From the NCBI GenBank assembly GCA_900768815.1, contig CAAGEE010000018.1:137000-200999 (forward strand): a DNA stretch of 64,000 nucleotides, read 5' to 3'. A program made the position numbers and the translations under genes. The notes beneath the pieces were generated by a model. That model was not told the DNA's origin and ran no database searches. It saw only the letters and a program-made list of their open reading frames with translations. Below are positions 36,464-45,886 of the stretch, one piece after another. Positions within the stretch are counted from its first letter, which is position 1. Every line of letters begins with the position of its first letter. The DNA comes from Bacilli bacterium (GTDB lineage Bacteria; Bacillota_I; Bacilli_A; RF39; UBA660).

Positions 36464-37501
36464 ATGAAAAAGAGTGTTAAAGTTTTAAAAGTGTTATTCG
36501 TAGCAATAATGGCATTTACGTTGACAGGATGTGTAAAATTCAATGCTACAATGGAAATTAGTAAGAATGGGAAAATTAATTATAATATTTTATATGCTAT
36601 AAATAAACAATTACTAAATGGTGAAAAAATAATTACTGATGAAGAAAAGAAGAATTTAGAAGATCAAGGCTTTAAAATAGAAGATTATACTGATGACAGT
36701 ATGGAGGGAGTTAATCTTTCTATTAATAATTTAGATATTAATTCTGTTAGTAGTACAGATAAAGATGTTTCATATGATTTATCAGGTGTTACAGATGCAG
36801 ATAAAGATACTAAGATATTTAGTGTGAAAAAAGGATTATTTAAAAATACGTATATAGCTAAGCTTGAGTTTAATACTAGTGATTCAGATATTGGAAATAC
36901 TGATAATAGTACAGATGATGAATTAGCAAAAAAAGACTATGATTATTCTAATGATACAGATGGTGTTTTAGATGATGATGAAGATAATAGTTTTAATGAA
37001 GATTTATTATCACAATATATGTCTAATGTGGAAATGAAGTTTACTGTTAAGTTACCATATAAAGCAATTAGTAATAATGCTACTGGTGTAGATAATGATG
37101 GTAAGAATTTAACTTGGAATTTAACTAAGTCAAATGAGTTTAAAAATGTGGAATTTCAATTTGAATTATATAATACAACTAATATTATTATATTTGTAGT
37201 TTTAGGAGTTGTAGTTATTGGAGTAATTATTTTCTTAGTATTAAATAAGAAAAATAGAGGTAAAAAAGAGGTTAGTCCAATAAGTCATGAAAATGTTAAT
37301 AATACAGTTAGTAATATTAATGAAAATATTAATACTTTCCCAGTAGAAAATAATAATGTAGTGGCAGCTGCTAGTGTTGTAGATTCTAGTAACAAAGATT
37401 TGGTTAGTAATGAAGTTTCATTAAAAAATATTCCCGATTCTAAGATTGATATAAATAATAATAGTACTATTGGTAGTAATGAAGATAATGCTGGTATTTA
37501 A
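36464..37501 (+). CDS. Lipoprotein with LppM-like domain
   Basis: This protein of about 345 residues has a type II signal peptide with lipobox LTGC (Cys at about residue 23). A beta-rich LppM-like (DUF3153-type) exported domain follows, starting VKFNATMEISKNGK. An acidic linker, one transmembrane helix (about 243-264) and an Asn-rich cytoplasmic tail complete it. The ATG at 36464 after GAGGAGAGA is chosen because an upstream extension would bury the signal peptide. Having both a lipid anchor and a C-terminal helix fixes the domain on the outer face of the membrane. The function is unknown. Confidence 0.8.
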   Translation: MKKSVKVLKVLFVAIMAFTLTGCVKFNATMEISKNGKINYNILYAINKQLLNGEKIITDEEKKNLEDQGFKIEDYTDDSMEGVNLSINNLDINSVSSTDKDVSYDLSGVTDADKDTKIFSVKKGLFKNTYIAKLEFNTSDSDIGNTDNSTDDELAKKDYDYSNDTDGVLDDDEDNSFNEDLLSQYMSNVEMKFTVKLPYKAISNNATGVDNDGKNLTWNLTKSNEFKNVEFQFELYNTTNIIIFVVLGVVVIGVIIFLVLNKKNRGKKEVSPISHENVNNTVSNINENINTFPVENNNVVAAASVVDSSNKDLVSNEVSLKNIPDSKIDINNNSTIGSNEDNAGI

Positions 37502-37513
37502 GATTTATTAATG

Positions 37514-37548
37514 AGATAAAGATGAAAAATATCTTTATCTTTTTTTTT
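37514..37548 (+). terminator. Rho-independent terminator
   Basis: GATAAAGAT pairs with ATCTTTATC and is followed by T9. Confidence 0.92.
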
Positions 37549-37585
37549 ATTTGGGCTATAATAGATTAAGAATAGGAGGGTGTCT

Positions 37586-39928
37586 ATGCCAGTGTTATCT
37601 AGAAAAGAATTAAGCTTAATGAATAAGTATTTTAGGGCATTAAATTATTTGTCTGTTGCTCAATTATATTTGTTAGATAATCCTTTAGTTAGAAGAGGAC
37701 TTGTTATAACTGATATTAAACCTAATGTGGTTGGACATTGGGGAACTGCTCCAGGACAAAATTTTATTTATATGCATTTAAATAGAATTATAAAAAAATA
37801 TGATTTAAAAATGATATATTTATCAGGACCTGGGCATGGTGGTCAGGCGATGATTGCTAATAATTATTTAGAGGGAGTATATACTAAGTTTTATCCAGAA
37901 ATAACTGAGGATGAGGCAGGACTTAAAAAGTTATGTAAGCAATTTAGTTTTCCGGGTGGAGTATCTTCACATGTTGCACCTGAGACTCCAGGATCTATTC
38001 ATGAGGGTGGAGAATTAGGGTATAGTTTATCACATGCAGCAGGAGCGGTTTTAGATAATCCGGAATTAATAGCGGCTTGTGTTATAGGTGATGGTGAAGC
38101 AGAAACTGGTCCTTTAGCAACTTCTTGGAATATAAATAAATTTTTAAATCCTAAGACTGATGGTGTTGTCTTACCAATTTTACATCGTAATGGCTTTAAG
38201 ATAGCTAATCCTACTATATTTGGTAGAATGAGTATAGAAGAGATGGAAGATTTTTTCTATGGACTTAGTTGGAAACCATATTTTGTTTTTGGATCTGATC
38301 CTATGAAAATGCATGAGAAAATGGCCGAAACATTAGATAAGGTTGTTAAGGATATAAAGAAGATTAAGAAAACTGGGGTTGGAAATTATCCGATGATTGT
38401 TTTAACTACACCAAAAGGCTGGACTGGTCCTAAAGAAGTTGGTTCTAAAAAAATGGAAGGAAGTTTTAGAGCTCATCAAGTACCAATTCCAATAACTAGA
38501 GAGAATCCTGAGAATATAAAAGTAATAGAAAAATGGTTACTAAGTTATCATCCAGAAGAGTTATTTGATGCGAATGGTAGACTTATAAAAGAACTTAGAG
38601 AATTGTGTCCTGCTCCAAGTAAGTGTATGGGAGCTAGTAATTATGCTAATGGGGGATTATTATTAAAAGAGATAAATACACCTAATTGGCAAGATTATGC
38701 AGTTGATGTTAAGACTCCAGGATGTATAGTTGGACAAGATACAATGGAGCTTGGTAAATATATAAGAGATGTATTTGTTTTAAATAAAGAGAATAAGAAC
38801 TTTAGAATATTTGGACCAGATGAGGCTTTATCTAATAGATTTAATCATGTATTTGAAGTTGAAAATAGAACTTGGAACTTTAAGAATATTAGACCAGATG
38901 ATGAGTATTTATCTAATACTGGTAGAGTAATGGATTCATATTTGTCTGAACATTTATGTCAAGGTATGTTAGAAGGATATTTACTTACTGGTAGATATGG
39001 TTTTATTCATAGTTATGAGGCGTTTGTTAGAATAGTTGATTCAATGGCTAGTCAACATGCTAAATGGTTAAAAGTATGTAATCAAATTCCTTGGAGAGCA
39101 CCAATAGCATCTTTAAACTATTTACTTGTATCACATGTTTTTCAACAAGACCATAACGGATATACGCATCAAGATCCAGGCTTTTTGAATCATTTGGTTA
39201 CGAAAAAAGCTGATGTTGTTAGAATGTATTTACCTCCAGATACTAATTGTTTACTTTCTTGTTTTGAACATTGTATTAGAACTAAGAATTATGTAAATGT
39301 AATAGTGGCTTCTAAACATCCTAGACCTCAATGGTTAACTAAGGAACAAGCAAAAGAACATTGTACTAAGGGATTAGGAGTTTGGGACTTTGCTAGTAAT
39401 GATTGTGGAAACCCTGATGTTATAATGGCTTGTTGTGGAGAAACACCAACCCTTGAGACACTAGCAGCAGTTGATATATTAAGAAAGACAGTTAAGGGTA
39501 TTAAGATTAGAGTAGTTAATGTAGTTGACTTAATGAAGTTACAATCTCCGGAGACACATCCACATGGTATGAGTGATCAAGAGTATAATGCTATATTTAC
39601 AAAGAATAAACCAATTATATTTAATTTTCATGGATATCCATCATTAATTCATCAATTGACATATAAAAGAGAAAATAGAAATATTCATGTACATGGATAT
39701 AAAGAAGAAGGAACAATCACAACTACTTTTGATATAAGAGTACAAAATGAAATAGATAGATTCCATTTAGTAATAGCGGCATTAAAAGAAATACCAAGGT
39801 ATACTGATGTTTCTAAAGCTCTTGTTGATTGGTGTTTGGATATGCTAAATAAACATAAAAACTATATTAGAGAGTATGGAGAGGATATGCCATATATTCA
39901 AAATTGGAAATGGAATATTAAAGATTAA
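37586..39928 (+). CDS. xfp: Phosphoketolase
   Basis: This thiamine-diphosphate enzyme cleaves xylulose-5-phosphate and/or fructose-6-phosphate to acetyl phosphate plus a triose or tetrose phosphate, the key step of heterofermentative and bifid pathways. The protein of 780 residues shows the family signatures GHWGTAPGQNF, SGPGHGGQAM, EGGELGYSLSHA, GDGEAETGPLATSWN (ThDP site) and HVFQQDHNGYTHQDPGFL. The ATG at 37586 follows GGAGGG. It suggests sugars are fermented through pentose phosphates. It is monocistronic with a terminator. Confidence 0.97.
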   Translation: MPVLSRKELSLMNKYFRALNYLSVAQLYLLDNPLVRRGLVITDIKPNVVGHWGTAPGQNFIYMHLNRIIKKYDLKMIYLSGPGHGGQAMIANNYLEGVYTKFYPEITEDEAGLKKLCKQFSFPGGVSSHVAPETPGSIHEGGELGYSLSHAAGAVLDNPELIAACVIGDGEAETGPLATSWNINKFLNPKTDGVVLPILHRNGFKIANPTIFGRMSIEEMEDFFYGLSWKPYFVFGSDPMKMHEKMAETLDKVVKDIKKIKKTGVGNYPMIVLTTPKGWTGPKEVGSKKMEGSFRAHQVPIPITRENPENIKVIEKWLLSYHPEELFDANGRLIKELRELCPAPSKCMGASNYANGGLLLKEINTPNWQDYAVDVKTPGCIVGQDTMELGKYIRDVFVLNKENKNFRIFGPDEALSNRFNHVFEVENRTWNFKNIRPDDEYLSNTGRVMDSYLSEHLCQGMLEGYLLTGRYGFIHSYEAFVRIVDSMASQHAKWLKVCNQIPWRAPIASLNYLLVSHVFQQDHNGYTHQDPGFLNHLVTKKADVVRMYLPPDTNCLLSCFEHCIRTKNYVNVIVASKHPRPQWLTKEQAKEHCTKGLGVWDFASNDCGNPDVIMACCGETPTLETLAAVDILRKTVKGIKIRVVNVVDLMKLQSPETHPHGMSDQEYNAIFTKNKPIIFNFHGYPSLIHQLTYKRENRNIHVHGYKEEGTITTTFDIRVQNEIDRFHLVIAALKEIPRYTDVSKALVDWCLDMLNKHKNYIREYGEDMPYIQNWKWNIKD

Positions 39929-39955
39929 AGAATGCAAACTTGTCATTCTTTTTTT
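39926..39955 (+). terminator. Rho-independent terminator of xfp
   Basis: AAAGAATG pairs with CATTCTTT and is followed by T-rich sequence. Confidence 0.9.
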
Positions 39956-40066
39956 CTGTAATTGGTTGTCTTTTCATTATATTTATTGTAAAATTAGTTT
40001 TAGATAATAGAAGATGGAAAGTTAGGATATTTTGTTATTTTAACTACTTTAAAGGGAGTGTGCTTT

Positions 40067-41932
40067 GTGTTATTTAGTTCTGCAATAAGTTTAGTTGGAT
40101 TATGCTATTCGATTGTTATAATGTGTTTATACTTATGGAAAAGAAGAGTAAAAAGTGAAAGAAAAATAGCTAATTTATTTTTTACAATTTTAGTAGTTTT
40201 TTTAGTATTTTTAGGTTTTCTTGATATAGGTTGTGTCTGTGCAATAGCTGGTATGGATAAGCATCCAGTTTTTACGGAAATATTATGTAGAATCCATATT
40301 TTAGCTGACATAATTTTTACTTCTATTTCGTTAGTTTATATTTATTCGGTTACAATAAATGAATCTCTTATTGCAAATTATACTAAGGTTAGAAGAATAC
40401 TTGGTGTTTCTTTAATAGTTATTGATATGTTAATTTATTTACTTACTTTTATGTTGCCAATTGTATATCATGCTAATATAAATCCTAATTATTTATTGAT
40501 TGGTGGTCCCGGAATGTATCCTATATATGTTTTATCTTTAATGGGAGCATTTGGTTCTGTTATTATGCTATGGAAGTATAAGAAAACTAATCCTAAAGAG
40601 TTAAATGCTCCTGTAGCATATTTTAGTATAGTATTTTTATTCTTTTCAATAATTGTATTTGTTTTCTTTAATTATCGGTTTAATATGATTTATATAATGT
40701 ATGTATTTTTAATAAATGCTTTCTTTTTTACAGTTGAAAGCCAGGATACTAAGTTGTTAGCTCAAGCTGAAGAAAGTCGTCGTGAAGCTGAGGCTGCAAA
40801 TAAAGCTAAAAGTGATTTTTTAGCAAGTATTTCTCATGAAATTAGAACACCTATGAATACTATTTTAGGATTTAGTCAGGCTTTACTTGAGGAAAAAAAT
40901 TTAACACAGGATATGGTTAAGCACGATGTTAAAGATATTAAACAAGCTTCTGGTGATTTACTAGAACTTATTAATAATATCTTGGATGTTTCTAGAATTG
41001 AATCTGGTAAGGAAACTTTAGAGAATAAAGAGTATAGAATTGAAGATTTATTAATGGAAATTAATAGTATTATATCTGCTAAAGTGAGCCGTGATGTATT
41101 AGACTTTAAAATAAATGTTGATGGTAATATTCCTACTAAGTTTAAGGGAGATTCTGATAAAATATATAAAATATTAGTTAATATTTTAGCCAATGCTATT
41201 AGTCATACTAAATTTGGTAGTGTATCTTTGGATGTTGGTGGAGCTTATGTTGGGGATATTTATAAGTTGAGTTTAATTGTTGCTAATACTGGTCATGAAA
41301 TGACAGAGGCAGAATTTAATAGAAGTTTTGAGGATTTTTCTGAGGGTGGCTCATCTATTGGTACAGATAGTATTAAGTTGGGACTTATTGTTGCTAAAAG
41401 ACTTATAGAGATGTTGGGTGGAACAATTGATTTTAGAAATGAAAAAGGAAAGGGTACTAGGTATCTTATTAGTCTTGATCAAGTTGTTATTGATGATATG
41501 AAAGTTGGAGCTATTTCCTTTGATAACTCTGGGGTAGTTGAAAGCAAACCACTTGATTTATCTGGTAAAAAAGTATTGGTTGTTGATGATAATATTGTTA
41601 ATATTAAGTTAGCTACACGTTTATTGGAACAATTTAATTTAGAAATTAGTAGTTGTTTGAATGGTAGAGATTGTATTGAATTAATTAAGAAAAATAATTA
41701 TGATGTGGTATTTTTAGATCATATGATGCCTGATTTAGATGGTATTGCTACTGTTCATATTTTAAGAGATGATGGTTGTACAATTCCAATTATTGCCTTA
41801 ACGGCTAATTCTTATTCTGGTTCTAGAGATAGATATATTAGTGAAGGATTTACCGATTATCTGGCTAAGCCGTTTAAATATAAAGATTTGCATAAAATTT
41901 TGCAAAAGTATTTAGGAGGTGATGGTGAATGA
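40067..41932 (+). CDS. Hybrid histidine kinase with degenerate ATPase site
   Basis: This protein of about 621 residues has seven hydrophobic segments (about 1-225), then a HisKA helix (SISHEIRTPMNTILGF, phosphoacceptor His at about 256). Its ATPase domain keeps the N-box (NILANAISHT). The G1 Asp is lost (ANTGHEM in place of DTGxGI) and the glycine-rich G2 box is altered (SIKLGLIVAKR). A receiver domain (about 500-618) has VVDD, the phosphorylation site FLDHMMPDLDG (about 551) and the conserved Lys in LAKPF. GTG at 40067 is chosen over a GTG nine bases upstream on spacing from AAAGGGAG. The stop overlaps the next gene by four bases. Confidence 0.85.
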   Translation: MLFSSAISLVGLCYSIVIMCLYLWKRRVKSERKIANLFFTILVVFLVFLGFLDIGCVCAIAGMDKHPVFTEILCRIHILADIIFTSISLVYIYSVTINESLIANYTKVRRILGVSLIVIDMLIYLLTFMLPIVYHANINPNYLLIGGPGMYPIYVLSLMGAFGSVIMLWKYKKTNPKELNAPVAYFSIVFLFFSIIVFVFFNYRFNMIYIMYVFLINAFFFTVESQDTKLLAQAEESRREAEAANKAKSDFLASISHEIRTPMNTILGFSQALLEEKNLTQDMVKHDVKDIKQASGDLLELINNILDVSRIESGKETLENKEYRIEDLLMEINSIISAKVSRDVLDFKINVDGNIPTKFKGDSDKIYKILVNILANAISHTKFGSVSLDVGGAYVGDIYKLSLIVANTGHEMTEAEFNRSFEDFSEGGSSIGTDSIKLGLIVAKRLIEMLGGTIDFRNEKGKGTRYLISLDQVVIDDMKVGAISFDNSGVVESKPLDLSGKKVLVVDDNIVNIKLATRLLEQFNLEISSCLNGRDCIELIKKNNYDVVFLDHMMPDLDGIATVHILRDDGCTIPIIALTANSYSGSRDRYISEGFTDYLAKPFKYKDLHKILQKYLGGDGE

Positions 41933-44900
41933 TTTTAATGACTAGTATATTTAATTTAGGAGAAAATATTTCAACTAGTTTATTTCTTGTTTTAACTTGT
42001 TTAGCATTTACTGGCTTTTTAACAACTATATACTATTCTAAGGTTAGAGAACCAGTTTTAAGAAGTAAATTGTATTCAATTAATTTAATTTTAGTACTTT
42101 TTGTATTAATCTCTGAACTTGTGTATATTCTTTCAGTTGGATATTTAAATTTTCCTATTGTTTCTAATGTTATTGCTATTATTCATTGGTTAGGGTTTAT
42201 CCTATGGATAGGATTGTTTTGTATATATTGTTTTGTTTATTTATGTAATTTAAATTTTAAATCGTTTAAAGAACTATGTAAGAATAGTCCTAGAATATTA
42301 GTTATAGTGATTTCTGTTTTCTTAATATTTATTGTTTATTTAGTTTTACCTAAGGCTAATTTGAATACTCTTAGTTCTGGATTTATTTCTGGTTTTGCTG
42401 AATATATAACTCTTGCTTGTTTGACATTAATGTGTACGTGTGTACTTGTTGCTACACATACTACTTTTAGTCAATCTGAGGTAAAGAGAAGAGTTGCTAT
42501 TACACTTATTATGATTGTCATGGCTATTATGCTTGTAGCACAAATATTTATTAATCAAGTTTGTATTTATGTAATTTGTTGTTCTTTACAGGTGTTCTTC
42601 TTATATTTTATTATTGAGAATCCTGATATTCATTTAGTTAGTGAAATTGATGATTTAAAATCTGATATTGATAAATCCAATAAATCTAAGACAGATTTCT
42701 TATCTAATATGTCTCATGAAATTAGAACACCTATGAATGCTATTATAGGTTTTAGTGATTCATTACTTAATACAAATGAATTTAATGAGGAAAATGCTAG
42801 AACTGATATTCAAAGTATTGCTACTGCTGGTACTAATTTAGTGGATATTATTAATAATATTTTAGATATTTCTAAGATTGAATCTGGTAATGATACTTTA
42901 GCAAATAGAGAATGTAGTATTGCAAAGATAGTTAAGGATTTATCTAGTGTTATTGAATCTAGATTGGGTAATAGTCCAGTTAAGCTATATGTTGATATGG
43001 ATGAACAAATTCCTTCTAAGGTTTATGCAGATGCTACTAAACTTTATCAAATATTATTAAATATTACTAATAATGCTGTTAAGTATACAGAAGTTGGTAA
43101 GATTAGAGTATCAATGGTAGCAGAGAAGAATGGTGTTGATTCTATACTTTTACATATTAAAATTTCAGATACTGGTTATGGTATTAAGAAAGAGGATTTT
43201 GGTAAGCTCTTTGAAAAATTCTCTAGACTTGATAATGCTGTTTCTAATGAAATTGAAGGTACAGGTTTAGGTCTTGTAATTACTAAAAAATTTGTTGATT
43301 TAATGGGTGGTAAAATCTGGTTTGAGAGTGAATATGAAGTAGGTACAACATTTTATGTTGATGTACCTTTAAAGGTTATTGATCCAACGCCTATCGGTAG
43401 TGTTACACAGACTAATGTGACAACTAGGGTAACTGATTTCTTGGATTGTACGGACTTTACGGCTTTGGTAGTTGATGATAGTCAATTAAATTTGAAAGTT
43501 TCTGAGAGATTACTTAAAAAGTATAATTTTAAAGTTGATACTGCTAATTCTGGTAAAGATTGTATTTATAAATTTAAATATGGTAATCATTATGATATTA
43601 TTTTCTTAGATCATATGATGCCTGGTATGGATGGTATTGAAACAATTAGAATACTTCGTAGATTAGATGATTATGAAATTCCTCCTATAATTGCTTTAAC
43701 AGCTAATGTAATGAATGGTATGGGTGAAAAGTATCTTGCTGAAGGTTTTGATGGTTATTTACCAATGCCTATCGATACAGTAGAACTTGATAAAATTATA
43801 CATAAGTTCTTTGATGGCAAGACGCTTGGTATAGTAGGCGAAAGAAAAATTTATACTCCTGAAGAGATGACTTCACTAATACCTATGAAAGATGAGAAAG
43901 TTGCAGAAAAGGCAGTTGAGACAAAAGTAGAAGCAGAGCCTAAGGTTGAAGAAAGTTCTGTTGAAGAAAAGGCAGTTGAGACAAAAGTAGATACTGAGCC
44001 TAAGGTTGAGGAGAGTGCTGTTGCAGAAAAGGCAGTTGAGACAAAAGTGGATACAGAGCCTAAGATTGAAGAAAGTTCTGTTGCAGAAAAGGCCGTTGAG
44101 ACAAAAGTAGAAGCAGAGCCTAAGGTTGAAGAGAGTGCTGTTGCAGAGAAGGCAGTTGAGACAAAAGTAGAAGCAGAGCCTAAGGTTGAAGAGAGAGCTG
44201 TTACAGAAAAGTCCGTTGAGACAAAAGTAGAAGCAGAGCCTAAGGTTGAAGAGAGTGCTGTTGCAGAAAAGGCCGTTGAGACAAAAGTAGAAGCAGAGCC
44301 TAAGGTTGAAGAGAGTGCTGTTACAGAAAAGTCCGTTGAGACAAAAGTAGAAGCAGAGCCTAAGGTTGAAGAGAGTGCTGTTACAGAAAAGGCCGTTGAG
44401 ACAAAAGTAGAAACAGAGCCTAAGGTTGAAGAAAGTGCTGTTGCAGAAAAGGCCGTTGAGACAAAAGTGGATACAGAGCCTAAGATTGAAGAGAGTGCTG
44501 TTGCAGAAAAGGCCGTTGAGACAAAAGTAGAAACTGATGCTAAAGTGGAGATTGCCACTGATAAAAGTGAAGCAGCTATGGAGAAGTTTTTACGTGACAA
44601 AGGTGTTGACATGGATAAGTCTTTGGAACTTCTTGGTGATATGGAAATGTATAATATGACTTTAGGTGATTTTATATCTGATGTTCCTTCTAAATGGGCT
44701 AGAATTAATCAATATAAAGATGAGGCTAATATGCATGATTATGCGATTGATGTACATTCTTTAAAGAGCGACTGTAAATATTTAGGATTTATGAAGTTAG
44801 CAGATGTTAGTTATCAACATGAATTAAAGAGTAAGGAAGAGGATGTTAACTTTGTTAATTCTAACTTTGAAGAGTTAACTGTTGAATATAATAAAGTCAT

Positions 44901-44949
44901 TAAATTGGTTAATGAATATATTGCTAGATTTGGAATAGTCAAAGAATAA
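41929..44949 (+). CDS. Hybrid histidine kinase with tandem-repeat linker and HPt domain
   Basis: This 1006-residue protein has a seven-helix-type N-terminus (about 1-240) and HisKA (NMSHEIRTPMNAIIGF, His about 263). The ATPase is intact: NITNNAVKYT, SDTGYGI and EGTGLGLVITK. The receiver (about 512-630) has FLDHMMPGMDG, but the conserved Lys-Pro is replaced by LPMPID. A linker of about ten 20-residue repeats (TKVEAEPKVEESAVAEKAVE type, about 659-869) follows. It ends in an HPt domain (VHSLKSDCKYLGF, His about 942). The ATG overlaps the upstream kinase stop (ATGA). It appears built as a phosphorelay with that partner. Confidence 0.88.
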   Translation: MILMTSIFNLGENISTSLFLVLTCLAFTGFLTTIYYSKVREPVLRSKLYSINLILVLFVLISELVYILSVGYLNFPIVSNVIAIIHWLGFILWIGLFCIYCFVYLCNLNFKSFKELCKNSPRILVIVISVFLIFIVYLVLPKANLNTLSSGFISGFAEYITLACLTLMCTCVLVATHTTFSQSEVKRRVAITLIMIVMAIMLVAQIFINQVCIYVICCSLQVFFLYFIIENPDIHLVSEIDDLKSDIDKSNKSKTDFLSNMSHEIRTPMNAIIGFSDSLLNTNEFNEENARTDIQSIATAGTNLVDIINNILDISKIESGNDTLANRECSIAKIVKDLSSVIESRLGNSPVKLYVDMDEQIPSKVYADATKLYQILLNITNNAVKYTEVGKIRVSMVAEKNGVDSILLHIKISDTGYGIKKEDFGKLFEKFSRLDNAVSNEIEGTGLGLVITKKFVDLMGGKIWFESEYEVGTTFYVDVPLKVIDPTPIGSVTQTNVTTRVTDFLDCTDFTALVVDDSQLNLKVSERLLKKYNFKVDTANSGKDCIYKFKYGNHYDIIFLDHMMPGMDGIETIRILRRLDDYEIPPIIALTANVMNGMGEKYLAEGFDGYLPMPIDTVELDKIIHKFFDGKTLGIVGERKIYTPEEMTSLIPMKDEKVAEKAVETKVEAEPKVEESSVEEKAVETKVDTEPKVEESAVAEKAVETKVDTEPKIEESSVAEKAVETKVEAEPKVEESAVAEKAVETKVEAEPKVEERAVTEKSVETKVEAEPKVEESAVAEKAVETKVEAEPKVEESAVTEKSVETKVEAEPKVEESAVTEKAVETKVETEPKVEESAVAEKAVETKVDTEPKIEESAVAEKAVETKVETDAKVEIATDKSEAAMEKFLRDKGVDMDKSLELLGDMEMYNMTLGDFISDVPSKWARINQYKDEANMHDYAIDVHSLKSDCKYLGFMKLADVSYQHELKSKEEDVNFVNSNFEELTVEYNKVIKLVNEYIARFGIVKE
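43903..44535 (+). repeat. 60-bp in-frame tandem repeat, about ten copies
   Basis: Units of exactly 60 bp (20 codons) run head to tail, with ten full copies from 43921 to 44520 and partial copies at both ends. Copies differ mainly at two or three codons (Glu-Ala versus Asp-Thr; Ala versus Thr; Ala versus Ser), so they have expanded and partly diverged. They encode an acidic, proline-containing, probably helical linker between receiver and HPt domains. Copy number is likely variable. Confidence 0.97.
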
Positions 44950-44956
44950 GTTTTTT

Positions 44957-44989
44957 AAGTAGAAACATTAATTTGTTTCTACTTTTTTT
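44957..44989 (+). terminator. Terminator of the kinase operon
   Basis: AAGTAGAAAC pairs with GTTTCTACTT and is followed by T6. Confidence 0.92.
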
Positions 44990-44990
44990 C

Positions 44991-45016
44991 AAAAAAAAGA
45001 AGGATAAACCTTCTAA
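44991..45016 (-). terminator. Terminator of the convergent membrane protein gene
   Basis: On the minus strand, AGAAGG pairs with CCTTCT around TTTAT and is followed by eight T. Confidence 0.85.
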
Positions 45017-45723
45017 CTAAATGTTTTTGTTACTGAATTATATTCAATTACTGTCTTTGAACCATTTATATTGGTAAGATATAGATATAATTTATTATCT
45101 TTTTCTAATGGGATTACTTGATATATATTCATTATTTCATTATTTGTTAATTTTATATTATTATTGTTATAGACATTAACTATTCCTGATTGTAATGTTA
45201 TTACATAATTTTCTGTTATTTCAATATCATTAAACTCTGTATTTAGTATTAGACTACCATTTTTATTGATTAGACCTTTTTTACTATTTTTAGTAACAAT
45301 ACCAATGTTTTTATTTAATGTTTTTTCAGGATAAGTATCAAATATGTAGTAGTTTGATTTTATATCAATGTTATAAATTATGTATTTATTGTTGTCATAG
45401 ATTGGAATAAAAGAGTCATAATCTATTGTAAATTGATTAATTTCTGGTGTTTTTATTTCACAGCTATTTATACAAGTATATGTGTCTACAATTTTTTTGC
45501 CATTGAAGAATGATATTTTATTATTTTCAATTTTATATTTAAAACTTTTATTGTTTGCGATGCTTATGTATGAAGCATCTTCTGCTTTTTGTTCTTTATT
45601 ATATTTTTGATTTACCCAAATTATTGTTCCTATTATAGTAAGTATTATAGTAAATATTATTGCACCAATAATTATTAAGTCTGTTTTTTCCAATTTTTTT
45701 CTTTCTTTTTCTACATTGTTCAT
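45013..45723 (-). CDS. Membrane-anchored protein with WG-like repeats
   Basis: This 236-residue protein has a Lys-rich N-terminus, one transmembrane helix (about 15-37) and an exported beta-rich domain. The domain contains WG/KKG-like repeats (KKGLINKNGSLILNTEFNDIEI; SGIVNVYNNNNIKL) and a Cys pair (TCINSC). Its shape is a short version of the WG protein at 18652-20115. It is convergent with the kinase operon and diverges from hsp20. The function is unknown. Confidence 0.65.
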   Translation of the reverse strand: MNNVEKERKKLEKTDLIIIGAIIFTIILTIIGTIIWVNQKYNKEQKAEDASYISIANNKSFKYKIENNKISFFNGKKIVDTYTCINSCEIKTPEINQFTIDYDSFIPIYDNNKYIIYNIDIKSNYYIFDTYPEKTLNKNIGIVTKNSKKGLINKNGSLILNTEFNDIEITENYVITLQSGIVNVYNNNNIKLTNNEIMNIYQVIPLEKDNKLYLYLTNINGSKTVIEYNSVTKTFS

Positions 45724-45813
45724 TCCTTTTTTACCTCATCTTTATTCTATTTATATATAGTATATCATAAGTCACTTGAATATTTTATTTTTTTTTGGAA
45801 ATATTAGTAATAA

Positions 45814-45855
45814 TTAGCACTTACTATTGACAAGTGCTAAAAATAGTGGTATAAC
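45814..45855 (+). promoter_or_regulatory. CIRCE operator overlapping the hsp20 promoter
   Basis: TTAGCACTT-N9-AAGTGCTAA (45814-45840) is a perfect inverted repeat close to CIRCE. TTGACA (45827-45832) lies inside it and TATAAC (45850-45855) follows with a 17-base spacer. Confidence 0.94.
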
Positions 45856-45886
45856 TTATATTGTAAATGAAAGGAAGATGATAAGT

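Noticed and set aside
43903..44535. Tandem array considered as CRISPR
   Set aside because: Units are contiguous with no unique spacers and keep the reading frame.
43851..44612. 253-residue minus-strand frame rich in Ser/Thr/Ala repeats
   Set aside because: It is the complement of the 60-bp repeat in the kinase gene; open only because the repeat is.
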